DNA from: Nostoc punctiforme NIES-2108
GTDB taxonomy: Bacteria > Cyanobacteriota > Cyanobacteriia > Cyanobacteriales > Nostocaceae
NCBI GenBank assembly: GCA_003326195.1
Contig: LXQE01000146.1
Location: forward strand, 1-51,866
Reading direction: 5' to 3'
DNA length: 51,866 nucleotides
Numbering within the stretch: position 1 is the stretch's first letter; each line of letters begins with the position of its first letter. The notes below the pieces were generated by a model. The model searched no databases, was not told where the DNA came from, and worked only from the letters and a program-made list of their open reading frames with translations. Shown here piece by piece: positions 17,117 through 26,392 of the stretch. Made by a program: the position numbers and the translations under genes.

Positions 17117-17983
17117 TTATTGGAGTTGGGAAATAGCTATATCAGTGAAGGAAACCTCTTCAACCATTGGGGTATAGCCTAGCCACTGCACTCCTGACTG
17201 GGAAAACTGTTGCGGACAACCGCTGACGGCGAAGCGAGTTGGCAATGGTAGGTGAGTATTTTTTAAGCCTAGTAAGTCTAGTTCTTGGGCGCAAGCTGCC
17301 ACAACATGAACAGCTGGATCGACCAACTGGACTTGAGAGGGGAGGAGCGATCGCAGTACTGGTGTAAGGTGGGGATAATGGGTACACCCGTGAACTAAGG
17401 TGTCAATTTCCTGCTCTAATAAAGGCTCTAGGTAGCCTCGTGCTACTTCAGCAGTGTAAGGATCGTGAATGCGGTTTTGCTCAATCAGTGGCACAAACTC
17501 TGGACATCCAACTTGCCAGACTTGGACATCGGGAGCAATTTCGAGAATAGCGTGCTTATAAGCATTACTCTTAGCTGTGGCAGGAGTGGCAATTACACCA
17601 ATCCGCTTTCCTTGCTGCACCGCAGCTTTTGCACCCGGTAGGATTACTCCCAAAATAGGTATGCTGAATTCTTGACGCACGGTTTCTAAGGCTAGGGCAG
17701 AACTGGTGTTGCAAGCCATAATTACCATTTTTACCTGCTGCTGTTGTAGCCAGGTAATAATTTCACGTGTAAATCGTAAAATTTCTGCTTGTGAACGAAT
17801 TCCGTAAGGAAGTCTAGCTGTATCTCCAAAGTAAACTATTGATTCATTGGGGAGTTGTCGATATATTTGTCGCAGTACTGTCAGCCCACCCACACCACTA
17901 TCAAAGATGCCAATTGGGGCACGTTGGGGTTCTCGCTCGGAAAAATCGTCAAGATTCCCTTCAAAAATGGAAGATGAATACAC
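17117..17983 (-). CDS. murI: Glutamate racemase
   Basis: The 288-residue protein carries both catalytic cysteines: Cys91 in MACNTSSA and Cys200 in HGCTHYPHL. The N-terminal IGIFDSGVGGLTVL is the family hallmark. MurI makes D-glutamate for peptidoglycan precursors in the cytoplasm. An N-terminal extension of about 20 residues precedes the conserved core, so translation might begin later. It lies 130 bp downstream of amiC2 on the same strand. A gene that supplies peptidoglycan thus follows two genes that remodel it. Confidence 0.95.
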   Translation of the reverse strand: MYSSSIFEGNLDDFSEREPQRAPIGIFDSGVGGLTVLRQIYRQLPNESIVYFGDTARLPYGIRSQAEILRFTREIITWLQQQQVKMVIMACNTSSALALETVRQEFSIPILGVILPGAKAAVQQGKRIGVIATPATAKSNAYKHAILEIAPDVQVWQVGCPEFVPLIEQNRIHDPYTAEVARGYLEPLLEQEIDTLVHGCTHYPHLTPVLRSLLPSQVQLVDPAVHVVAACAQELDLLGLKNTHLPLPTRFAVSGCPQQFSQSGVQWLGYTPMVEEVSFTDIAISQLQ

Positions 17984-18112
17984 AGGCAGATATATATTTA
18001 GGTTTTGGGATTTAAAATACAGAATTTAGCAGACAATCTCCAAATTGACCACTAAATTCTGCGCGTCAAAGAAGTTTAAATACCACCTCTTTAATTAGTA
18101 ATTTTTACTATA

Positions 18113-20029
18113 TTACCTCTGCTGTAAGTATTTTAGAATGCCACGAGCGATCGCTTCTGCCATCCGATTTTGATATTCTCGTGTTCCTAATCTGGGATTA
18201 TCCTCGTAACCAGTCATATAGCCTGTTTCTACCAAAATCGAAGGCATGGAGCTTTTTCTCAGAACATAGAATCTGGCTTTGCGCGTTCCTCGGTCTTTGA
18301 TAGTACCGATGTCCTGGAGAATGGTTTTACGAACTACTTCAGCCAGACCATAACCGCTCTCGTAATAATAAACTTCTAAGCCATTGACATCAGGGCGATT
18401 ATCAACGGAATTAGCGTGAATGCTGACAAACAAAGTCGCATTAACCCGCTTGGCAATATCTACCCGTCCCTGAAGTTCTACGAAAAAGTCGGCATCCCGC
18501 GTTAATACCGCTTGTACACCGTTTTGCTCTAAAATTGCTCCTACCCTTTTCCCAATAGGCAGAATTACATCCTTTTCTAAAAGTCCCCCTAGACCAGGGG
18601 CACCTGAGTCTTTTCCACCATGTCCTGGGTCAATAACTACTAGCAATTTCCCTCTGGGAGTTGAGGGACGTGGCTGTGACTGGGAGATTGGACGGGGATT
18701 ATCTATGGGATTTGGTAATTGACCTTGGTCTGGCGATGGCAGAGGAGGTAAAGCAATGGGCGGTGTGATACTGCTACTAGAGCGTCGTAATTCTAAAGCT
18801 AAAAGCTGGTCGCCAACCTGGTTGAGTTCCCCAATTTGTACTCCAGCTGCTGGTTGAACCAAGACGGTGACAGTGTTGGATTCTTGTGGTTGCAGGCGTA
18901 CTCGCAAAATCGGGCTATTAGGATTAAAAGTCGGGCCTGTAACTTTGGGAGCTAACTTAGCATTGTTGATAGTGATGCGGAACAGACCAGAGGTTCTATC
19001 CCAGCCTCCTGTAGCAGACAAAGTTTGGTCGGCTCGAATCAGCAATTGTGTACCATTATTAGCCAGTTGCACAGACTGAATGTTAGCAGGTGTGTTACTT
19101 GGTGCTATGGGACGTGGACTGTTACTTCCAGGCAGCTGGGCAACTCCACGACTGGGTAGAACCACAAAACCACCAACACTGCTACTCGTTGCTCGCCAAT
19201 TTGGACTATTTTCATCTACTTGTAAAGTCAGGCGAACAACAGATGGACTAGTTTGCAGCTGGCTGAACTGGATACGGCTAACACCATAGCGATTAATCGA
19301 CAAATCTCGCTGCTCTAAACTTGGTGATAGAGTTGCGCCAGCAATGTCGATGTTAATGGCCTTTTGATCGTTGCTACGATTTACCTGAATCTGAGGATTA
19401 CCACCATTGGTACGGACAAAAAAACCATCACCAGTGACTTGTAAGTTCTCAATTTGAGTCACTTTGGCGACAACCATTCTGTTGTTCAATGGTCTGTTGT
19501 TCAGTGGATTTACAGAACCTGCTGTCACCACATTGTAAATATTCCTGGGAGGGAATGTTGGTGTAGATGTTCTGGGTGAAGTATCTGTGGCTATAGCTTG
19601 TTCTGGTTGCCCTTCAGTGTTTCTTGCAGGTACATTGTCGGCTTCTGGTGTAGGTAATTGCACTGTCCAGCGATCGCCAGTTGTACCCACAAATTTCACT
19701 CGTTTGGGGTCTAAATTATAACCAGGAGTCAGTTCAACAACTATACGCGTTGTTTGTTCATCAAACTGCCCAACACGAATAGAACGAATAGCACCGCCCA
19801 CTTGTTGGGTTAGCTGCGGGCGGCCAAATATGGTTCCTGGTAAATCAATTACCAGACGAGTCGGGTTAAATATTAATTGTGCTTGGGGTTGAACATCCCC
19901 TTGAGTATTAATTTCCAGCTTGTTTTGATTGGCATCAAAACGCCAAGATTCAAGTCTCGCGGCCATTGCCGGCGACGATAGCATGAAGATGGTTCCAATA
20001 GTACTGGATAGTAACCAGCGTAATTTCAC
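18113..20029 (-). CDS. amiC2: Septal N-acetylmuramoyl-L-alanine amidase AmiC2 (HcwA-like)
   Basis: The 638-residue protein has a signal peptide (about 1-23, ending AMAA) and two AMIN domains (about 25-130 and 190-300). A Pro/Ser-rich linker leads to a C-terminal Amidase_3 domain. The zinc ligands are His470 (DPGHGG), Glu485 (LEKD) and His538 (SIHAN), and the catalytic Glu601 lies in VETGYMTG. It cleaves the amide between MurNAc and L-Ala in the periplasm. In Nostoc the AmiC enzymes drill the septal nanopores needed for cell-cell exchange and heterocyst formation. The start is GTG with GGAGAAAAG upstream. It is a tandem paralogue of the next gene, and by position before murI corresponds to amiC2/hcwA. 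Confidence 0.92.
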   Translation of the reverse strand: MKLRWLLSSTIGTIFMLSSPAMAARLESWRFDANQNKLEINTQGDVQPQAQLIFNPTRLVIDLPGTIFGRPQLTQQVGGAIRSIRVGQFDEQTTRIVVELTPGYNLDPKRVKFVGTTGDRWTVQLPTPEADNVPARNTEGQPEQAIATDTSPRTSTPTFPPRNIYNVVTAGSVNPLNNRPLNNRMVVAKVTQIENLQVTGDGFFVRTNGGNPQIQVNRSNDQKAINIDIAGATLSPSLEQRDLSINRYGVSRIQFSQLQTSPSVVRLTLQVDENSPNWRATSSSVGGFVVLPSRGVAQLPGSNSPRPIAPSNTPANIQSVQLANNGTQLLIRADQTLSATGGWDRTSGLFRITINNAKLAPKVTGPTFNPNSPILRVRLQPQESNTVTVLVQPAAGVQIGELNQVGDQLLALELRRSSSSITPPIALPPLPSPDQGQLPNPIDNPRPISQSQPRPSTPRGKLLVVIDPGHGGKDSGAPGLGGLLEKDVILPIGKRVGAILEQNGVQAVLTRDADFFVELQGRVDIAKRVNATLFVSIHANSVDNRPDVNGLEVYYYESGYGLAEVVRKTILQDIGTIKDRGTRKARFYVLRKSSMPSILVETGYMTGYEDNPRLGTREYQNRMAEAIARGILKYLQQR

Positions 20030-20465
20030 AGTCTTTTCTCCTGATTCACATTTATGGGAGCCGTCAACATCTCAACATATTGGCAAATCCTCACACCGTC
20101 ATCGCGCACACTTGAGTTTGGCGCTGTTATTAAGACACAGCTAATGGCGTAAAATATAGCACGCTCCTCTGATTTTGCCATGCCATTAGCCTATATAAGT
20201 TTGACTGCCAATTTTAAATTTTAGATTCCCAATTTTAGTTTCCTGCCAGACTAGCGCCTTGCTACACTAACACCTGTTGTAGGCGATACAAATCCAAAAT
20301 CTAAAATCCAAAATTTGTTGACTTGCAAAGTATCAAATGACAATAACAAAGAAGCTACTCTTATCCCGCCGCAAGAATACTTAAATTGTTTTACTACTAA
20401 ATTGGATAAAAATGGTAAAGATTAGATGTACTTACTCAACAATTTAGAAATTTAGACTAAATTAC
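20030..20465. other. Spacer between the amidase paralogues, with a conserved leader
   Basis: No gene is seen. The 80 bases next to amiC2 (about 20030-20105) closely match the bases next to amiC1 (about 22350-22425), including GGGAGCCGTCAA. The rest is AT-rich, with repeat words such as ATCCAAAATCTAAAATCC near 20285-20315. Confidence 0.65.
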
Positions 20466-22349
20466 TTATCTTCTCTTTAGATACTGAAGAACGCCACGAG
20501 CGATCGCTTCTGCCATTTGATTTTGGTAAGCTGAAGTTCTGAGCCTAGCCATATCCTGCCGACCAGTCATATAACCCGTTTCCACTAGAATGGAGGGCAT
20601 GGAACTTTTTCTGAGGACATAAAATCTGGCTCGCCGCACTCCTCTGTCTTTGAGAGTACCAATACTTTGAAGAATGCTACTACGGACAATACGAGCTAGA
20701 TTCAGCCCACTGTCGTAATAGTAGACTTCCAAGCCATTAACATCGGGACGACTCGCACCTGCTGAATTAGCGTGAATGCTAACAAACACATCAGCATTCG
20801 CTCGCTCTGCTAATTGCACGCGTCCTGGAAGGGTAACAAAATAGTCAGAATCCCGCGTCATAATAACCTGTACGCCATTTTGCTGCAAAATCTCAGCAAG
20901 TCTCTTACCAATAGGCAAAATAACATCTTTTTCGCGTGCCCCCCCAATGCCAAGCGCTCCTGAGTCTTTACCACCATGTCCGGGGTCAATAATAACTACC
21001 ACTCGCCCATTGGTAACTCGGCGCTGTGGTTGTCTTAAGGGTTGAGGATTTGGATTGTTTGGGTCTGGAAATGGCCCGCGGTTTGGCGGTGGTAGCCCAG
21101 GTAAAGCAAATGGTGGTCTTCCGGGGAGGGTGACAACTCGCCGAGAACCTTGTATTGGTAAAGCCAAAAGCTGGTCGCCGATTTGCCGGGGTTGCCCAAG
21201 TTGCACTCCTCCTGCTGGTTGAACTAAAACAACCACTGTATTGGTGGATGCTTGAGGTTGCAGACGTACCCGAAGAATGGGGCTATTGGGAGCAAAAGTA
21301 GGCCCTATAACTCTCGGAGCTAACTTAGCATTGGTAATTGTGACGCGGAAAATACCTAAGGATCTATCCCAGATTCCTGTAGCAGATAAAGGTTGGTTGC
21401 CTCTAATTAGCAGTTGTTTGCCATTATCGGCAAGTTGCACAGACTCAATTGTTGCTGGCGAGTTATTGGCAGATGGTCTATTGGAGAAGGAAACGGCTTC
21501 TGACTGATTGTCCGAATTATTACTTCCAGGCAATCTGACAACCCGACTAGGTAGAACTATCAAACCACCATCGCTACTATTACTTGCTCGCCAATCTGGG
21601 CTATTTTTATCTACCCGCAAAGTTAGGCGGACACCAGGAGGTTGGGTTTGCAATGAGGTGAATTCGACGCGGCTAATACCATGTTTGTTAACGGGTATAT
21701 TCCTCTGCTGCGTCAGATGTGATGATAAAGATGCACCAGAGATATCTACGAAGATGGTAGCGCGATCGCGGCTGCGAATTACCTGAATCGGCGGATTACC
21801 ACCACTGGTACGAATGAACAACCCATCACCTGTTACCTGTAAGCTCTCAATTTGAGTTGCCCCTCGTGTAGTAGTAGCAACCCTGGAAATATTAGATTGA
21901 CGTTCGGAGTCTGGGGTAACTACACTGTAAGCATTTCTAGGAGAAACAGCGACTTTTTCAACTTCTGGCTTCGGTAATTGCACTGTCCAGTGATCGCCAG
22001 TTGTACCAACAAATTGCACTCGTTTGGGGTCTAAACTGTAACCAGGAGCCAGTTCGACAACTATGCGTGTTGTATCTACATCAAACTGTCCCACACGGAT
22101 TGAGCGAATTCCACCACCTACCTGTTGGGTTAACTGTGGACGACCAAATGTAGTTCCCGGCAAATCAATTACCAGCCGAGTTGGGTTGAAAATTAGTTGT
22201 GCTTGGGGTTGAACTGCTCCTACAGTATTAATTTCCAGCCTGTTTTGATTGGCATCAAAGCGCCAAGATTCAAGTCTCGCGGCCATTGCTGGCGACGATA
22301 GCATGAAGATAGTTCCAATAGTGCTGGGTAGTAACCAGTGTAATTTCAC
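20466..22349 (-). CDS. amiC1: Septal N-acetylmuramoyl-L-alanine amidase AmiC1
   Basis: The 627-residue protein has the same plan as its neighbour: signal peptide, two AMIN domains, Pro/Asn/Arg-rich linker and Amidase_3 domain. Zinc ligands are His458, Glu473 and His526, with catalytic Glu590. The N-terminal 120 residues and the catalytic domain are very similar to AmiC2, whereas the region after the first AMIN domain and the linker diverge. The start is GTG, preceded by AGGAGAAAGG. In Anabaena PCC 7120 the first gene of the pair is amiC1. The pair probably arose by tandem duplication including the leader. It acts in the periplasm on septal peptidoglycan. Confidence 0.92.
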   Translation of the reverse strand: MKLHWLLPSTIGTIFMLSSPAMAARLESWRFDANQNRLEINTVGAVQPQAQLIFNPTRLVIDLPGTTFGRPQLTQQVGGGIRSIRVGQFDVDTTRIVVELAPGYSLDPKRVQFVGTTGDHWTVQLPKPEVEKVAVSPRNAYSVVTPDSERQSNISRVATTTRGATQIESLQVTGDGLFIRTSGGNPPIQVIRSRDRATIFVDISGASLSSHLTQQRNIPVNKHGISRVEFTSLQTQPPGVRLTLRVDKNSPDWRASNSSDGGLIVLPSRVVRLPGSNNSDNQSEAVSFSNRPSANNSPATIESVQLADNGKQLLIRGNQPLSATGIWDRSLGIFRVTITNAKLAPRVIGPTFAPNSPILRVRLQPQASTNTVVVLVQPAGGVQLGQPRQIGDQLLALPIQGSRRVVTLPGRPPFALPGLPPPNRGPFPDPNNPNPQPLRQPQRRVTNGRVVVIIDPGHGGKDSGALGIGGAREKDVILPIGKRLAEILQQNGVQVIMTRDSDYFVTLPGRVQLAERANADVFVSIHANSAGASRPDVNGLEVYYYDSGLNLARIVRSSILQSIGTLKDRGVRRARFYVLRKSSMPSILVETGYMTGRQDMARLRTSAYQNQMAEAIARGVLQYLKRR

Positions 22350-22964
22350 AGTCCTTTCTCCTAATTCACATTCATGGGAGCCGTCAATATCTCAACTCAT
22401 TGGTAAATCATCATCACACCATCACCACCTAAACTTGACCTCTGAATCCCTTGTTTGATTTTTAAGCCGATATTTTAGACACACTTAAATCATTTATCGG
22501 GTTTCAAATTAAGTTTAAATCCCCATGCGAAACCTTCCACCTTTACAGGTGGAGAAATCTGACTCCCAATAAAGCTAGAAAACTGATAATTGATAGCTGT
22601 TTACTGATAAGTGTTTGTTCTTTGTTGCCATCGATGCACTGAGTAAATAATTCCCATTACTGTCAAACGATCTAGCAAGATTTATGGGTGTTACTCCCCA
22701 ATTATCTGGAAAATATTCAGATAAAGGCTCACAAGCCAAGGGAAACTAGAAATTAAGTAACATTCTGTTGGTAGAAATTATAAACAAATGATTATTCTAC
22801 AATCACACGGGACGGAGATTTGAGGATAGAAGTTTCCACTGCACGATTGGAGCAGAGGGGCAGAGGGGCAGGGGAGCAAGGGAGATTATATTGAACAAGT
22901 TTCTTCCTCTCTTCCTCTCTTCCCAATGCTCAATGCCCAATGCCCCATTCCCCATTCCCAATAA
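22350..22964. other. Intergenic region upstream of amiC1
   Basis: No gene is seen. It holds the conserved leader shared with amiC2 (about 22350-22425), a perfect small hairpin (TCCACCT at 22536-22542 with AGGTGGA at 22547-22553), and near 22917-22966 a run of CCCAATGC/CCCCATTC heptamers that ends just before the antiporter stop codon. Confidence 0.6.
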
Positions 22965-24443
22965 TTAACGATCGCCAGAATCTGGAGTTACTCCCAAATT
23001 GCTGCTGTCATTTGATGCTGGCACCCTTGACTGAGGTGGTTCAATTACCAACGAAGTCCCAGAGGAACCGTCTAAGATTAGTTGCTCTGAGCTTCCGTCC
23101 ACGGTTTTGGGATCTGGAAATACAAATCGTAACAAGGGAGGAGCTAAAAAGGTTGTCAAGATAACCATCATGATAATTGCTGCCCCTAATGGTTTCGAGA
23201 GAGCGCCACTGGCAGCGCCGACACCAGCAAACACTAACCCAACCTCGCCTCTAGGAATCATCCCCACACCGATCGCTAAACGGTTGATTTCCGGTTGACC
23301 AAACACGCTTAAGCCTGTGATAACTTTACCGAGAATGGCTACTATGATCAGGAAAGTTGCCATAATTAGACCTTCTCGATTGTCGGGAATTGCTGGATTT
23401 AATACTCCCAAATCGGTTTTTGCGCCAACAGTCACAAAGAAAATTGGCACTAACATATCGGCAATGGGACAGACTTGCTTTTGCAGTTCTTTACGCTTAT
23501 CTGTCTCTTCTAAGACTAAACCAGCTGCAAAAGCTCCCAGAATCGCTTCTAAGTGGATGACGGCGGCAAGGTATGCCATCGCAAAGGCGAAAATGAATGC
23601 TGGGATTACTAGTCCACCGCGTGTTTTGAGTTGATCGGCGATCGCTACAAAGGACTTATTGAAAACATTGCCTAGTAGGATTGCTCCCAAAATAAAACCA
23701 GTGGCGCTGATAATCAAATAAATGACTTTGCTGACATCTACCACGCCGTCTTTAGCTAAACTGGCAACTACCGCTAAAACGATGATGCCTAGTACGTCAT
23801 CAATTACAGCAGCACCCAAAATAATCTGCCCTTCTTTAGAATTGAGTCGCCCCAGTTCTGACAGCACTTTGGAAGTAATACCAATACTAGTAGCAGTCAA
23901 AGCCGCCCCTGCAAAAATTGCGGGTACAGCTCCAATCCCAAACAAAGTCATTAGGCCCACAGTACCAGCCGCAAAGGGTACTACTACCCCAACTATTGCG
24001 ACAACAGTGGCTTGGATACCAACTGCCATTAAATCTTTTAAATTCGACTCCAAGCCGATTTCAAACAGCAGAATGATCACACCCAATTCTGCCAGAACGG
24101 AAATGACCTCGGACTGGGCTGCAAACACCGCTGGAGCGGCTTCAGGCGTTAAACCAGCGGTGGTTTGAAGGAAGGACATAATCAAAGAGTTAGAACTGTC
24201 TGTGCCGCCCTCTGGAAACACCAAAAGGTGGAAAACAGATATGCCAACTACTACACCGCCAACGAGTTCACCTAAAACAGGCGGCAAACCCACTTGGTTT
24301 GATAATTCTCCACCAACTTTGCTGGCGAGATAAACGACTACTAAGCTTAGTAGTACTGCTTCGACTACCATTGAACTGTCTGCGGCTTCTGTTGCGCTAG
24401 CCAGCAGAGGAAAAGAGAAGTTGATTGGATCTAACAAATGCAT
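22965..24443 (-). CDS. nhaS3: Na+/H+ antiporter, CPA2 family (NhaS3-like)
   Basis: The 492-residue protein has about 12 membrane segments between residues 25 and 440. The ion-binding aspartate pair is Asp215-Asp216 in AAVIDDVLG. Other conserved parts are LFEIGLES, TATSIGITSKVL and GMIPRGEVGLVFAG. A hydrophilic tail of about 60 residues carries no TrkA-N/RCK domain. The layout fits NhaS3-type antiporters of cyanobacteria, which exchange Na+ (or K+) for protons, in Synechocystis at the thylakoid membrane. The subfamily and location here are inferred from resemblance. It is on the same strand as amiC1, but 615 bp apart. Confidence 0.87.
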   Translation of the reverse strand: MHLLDPINFSFPLLASATEAADSSMVVEAVLLSLVVVYLASKVGGELSNQVGLPPVLGELVGGVVVGISVFHLLVFPEGGTDSSNSLIMSFLQTTAGLTPEAAPAVFAAQSEVISVLAELGVIILLFEIGLESNLKDLMAVGIQATVVAIVGVVVPFAAGTVGLMTLFGIGAVPAIFAGAALTATSIGITSKVLSELGRLNSKEGQIILGAAVIDDVLGIIVLAVVASLAKDGVVDVSKVIYLIISATGFILGAILLGNVFNKSFVAIADQLKTRGGLVIPAFIFAFAMAYLAAVIHLEAILGAFAAGLVLEETDKRKELQKQVCPIADMLVPIFFVTVGAKTDLGVLNPAIPDNREGLIMATFLIIVAILGKVITGLSVFGQPEINRLAIGVGMIPRGEVGLVFAGVGAASGALSKPLGAAIIMMVILTTFLAPPLLRFVFPDPKTVDGSSEQLILDGSSGTSLVIEPPQSRVPASNDSSNLGVTPDSGDR

Positions 24444-24813
24444 TAGGTTCTCTGAAAATCCTTCTCTTTGATTCTGACGCGTTTCTGAAAAACATCCTAT
24501 GGAAATGCTATTGGCAACTTCTTTAAATTAATTTGTGCCAAATCCGCAGTAAGGATTTTAGTCTTTGATTTATAAGCACTAAAGTGCTTACTACAAACCA
24601 TTAAAACTAGCTAGAGAAAGTACTAGTGTAATTTTTTTAGTTTCCAAAAATGTAACCATTTCAGCTTTTGACGATCGCAGTGTCAAAGTAAGAACATACA
24701 AATCGTATCTAGCGATCGCACTTAAGTTGTGAAAAACTGATGATGGCTGTTGGCTCTCAACACCCACCAGAAGATTGCTACATACCTTTATTTAAAACAT
24801 CTGTGGATACTTT
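24444..24813. other. Divergent promoter region, antiporter / SIMPL protein
   Basis: No gene is seen. It is AT-rich, with a common repeat phrase (AAGCACTAAAGTGCTTACTAC near 24571) and HIP1-like sites near 24712. It should contain the promoters of both flanking genes. Confidence 0.5.
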
Positions 24814-24826
24814 GAGGAGTGCAAAT

Positions 24827-25573
24827 ATGATGACTAGAGCCACTTTACCCGGTTCTCAGTTTCCATCGGGAAACTTGTGGAAAATACTGCCTTTAGCAGT
24901 GCTTGTATGTGCAACTTTTGTACTACCTGCATTCGCACAAGAAAAAGATAAATTATGGCGAACCCTTAGTGTAAGTGGCCGCGGAGTGGAAACAATTCCG
25001 ACAACTCTGGCACAAGTAAGTTTAGGAGTGGAGATTCAGGGGAAAACAGCCCAAGAGGTACAGCAAGAAGCCGCTCAGAGGTCATCGGCGGTGGTTGCGT
25101 TTCTCAAGAGCAAAAATGTTGAAAAATTACAAACTACTGGTATCCGGCTTAACCCAGTTTACAGCTATACCAATAATGTACAGCGGATTACAGGCTATTC
25201 TGCCAATAACACTGTGAGTTTTAGTATTCCTGTTGAGCAAGCTGGGACATTATTAGATGATGCAGTCAAAGCCGGCGCAACACAAATTAACGGCATTAAT
25301 TTTGTTGCGAAAGATGAAGCGATCGCAACTGCTCAAAAGCAAGCATTAAAAGAAGCTACTCAAGACGCACGGCAACAAGCTGATGCAGTTTTCAGTGCCT
25401 TGGGTTTTAAATCCAAAGAAATAGTAAGGATTCAAGTTAATAATGCTAGCACGCCTCCACCACCACCAATGTTTTTGCGGGCTGAGGCTGCGAAATCAGC
25501 TGATGCTTCCACCCCTATAGTTGGTGGTGAACAGCAAGTAGAAGCATCGGTGACTTTACAAATTAGTTATTAG
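24827..25573 (+). CDS. SIMPL-domain (DUF541) exported protein
   Basis: The start at 24827 is preferred because GAGGAG lies 7 bases before it. An ATG 87 bases upstream would place 29 unsuitable residues before the signal peptide. The 248-residue product has a signal peptide ([18 protein letters not shown]) and a SIMPL domain: [33 protein letters not shown] and [20 protein letters not shown]541 proteins form periplasmic oligomers in some bacteria; their job in cyanobacteria is not known. A Pro-rich stretch (STPPPPPMF) lies near the C-terminus. Heptamer repeats follow the stop codon. Confidence 0.85.
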   Translation: MMTRATLPGSQFPSGNLWKILPLAVLVCATFVLPAFAQEKDKLWRTLSVSGRGVETIPTTLAQVSLGVEIQGKTAQEVQQEAAQRSSAVVAFLKSKNVEKLQTTGIRLNPVYSYTNNVQRITGYSANNTVSFSIPVEQAGTLLDDAVKAGATQINGINFVAKDEAIATAQKQALKEATQDARQQADAVFSALGFKSKEIVRIQVNNASTPPPPPMFLRAEAAKSADASTPIVGGEQQVEASVTLQISY

Positions 25574-25691
25574 TCATGAGTCATTAGTCCTTTGTCCTTT
25601 GTCATTTGCAAAGGCAAAGGATTAATAATCAATGCCCAATGCCCAATGCCCAATTCCCAATTCCCAATTCCCAATTCCCAATTCCCAATTA
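25574..25691. repeat. Tandem heptamer array (CCCAATG then CCCAATT)
   Basis: The 3' end contains three CCCAATG units followed by six CCCAATT units in perfect 7-bp register (about 25632-25690). The left part holds older TCATTAG and TTTGTCC words. It separates the convergent SIMPL and ssb genes. Confidence 0.92.
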
Positions 25692-25692
25692 A

Positions 25693-26055
25693 TTAAAAAT
25701 GTTCTGAAGACATATCTCCTGCACCGCCCTCTCCATCGCGCTTAGAGCCTAATAATTCCAGTTGGTCTACTCTAATAATTGGTGTAGAACGGTTTGCTCC
25801 TGTTTGGCGATCGCTCCATGTGTCAAACTTTAAGGAACCTTTGATGCCGATTAAGCTGCCCTTACGCACATAATTACCTGCTACTTCAGCAGTTTTATCC
25901 CATAATTCCAGAGTGAACCAGTCAGGTTCGTCGCTGTTGCGCGATCGCCTTTTTACCGCTAGTGTCAATCTACACTTAACACTACCAGACTCAAAATATT
26001 TTATATCTGGGTCGCCACCTACACGGCCAACAAGAGTGACAATATTGATACTCAT
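25693..26055 (-). CDS. ssb: Single-stranded DNA-binding protein without the acidic tail
   Basis: The 120-residue protein is a single OB-fold of the bacterial SSB type: [20 protein letters not shown], then [19 protein letters not shown] and [13 protein letters not shown]. After residue 105 it ends in a short Gly/Glu tail ([11 protein letters not shown]). It lacks the acidic DDDIPF-type tip through which SSB recruits repair and replication proteins. Tail-less SSBs of this kind are known in Anabaena beside a full-length one. It should bind ssDNA but not recruit partners normally. A near-perfect LexA box lies 15-28 bp before the start. mreB is divergent from it. Confidence 0.9.
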   Translation of the reverse strand: MSINIVTLVGRVGGDPDIKYFESGSVKCRLTLAVKRRSRNSDEPDWFTLELWDKTAEVAGNYVRKGSLIGIKGSLKFDTWSDRQTGANRSTPIIRVDQLELLGSKRDGEGGAGDMSSEHF

Positions 26056-26069
26056 AGGTTTTACCTTTC

Positions 26070-26083
26070 AGTACAGGTGTACT
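26070..26083 (-). promoter_or_regulatory. Candidate LexA box upstream of ssb
   Basis: AGTACAGGTGTACT matches the published cyanobacterial LexA consensus RGTACNNNDGTWCB at every position and reads as a near-perfect palindrome. It lies 15-28 bp upstream of the ssb ATG, where a bound repressor would block transcription or the start of elongation. Confidence 0.7.
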
Positions 26084-26392
26084 TGTTAATTCCGACTTTC
26101 ATCATAGCGAATTGTGAAAGACTTGAAAATAATGTGTTAAACAGTTAACAATATAATTGACTTGAAAATTTATACACACTATTTGGAGAAACACAGAAAA
26201 ATATACGGATATACTAATCTAACCAGAGAATATCAAAAAGTACGGAGCTTGAGACATACTAAATATTCCTGGGAATCATATAAAAATATAGTCTAGTTAA
26301 CTCAACTCAGGATACAAACATAATCGAATCAAGCACGATTAACTCTTACCGTTCTAGTAAAGAAGTATCGCACATAAGGGGCTTGCAGACGC
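26084..26392. other. Divergent promoter region, ssb / mreB
   Basis: No gene is seen in this AT-rich stretch. Apart from the LexA box I recognise no regulator site. AAGGGG at 26376-26381 is the nearest candidate ribosome binding site for the GTG of mreB. Confidence 0.5.

Noticed and set aside
23722..24168. 148-residue frame opposite the antiporter gene
   Set aside because: It is the complement of the well-supported NhaS3-type gene and has the Thr/Ala/Pro-rich composition of an antisense shadow.
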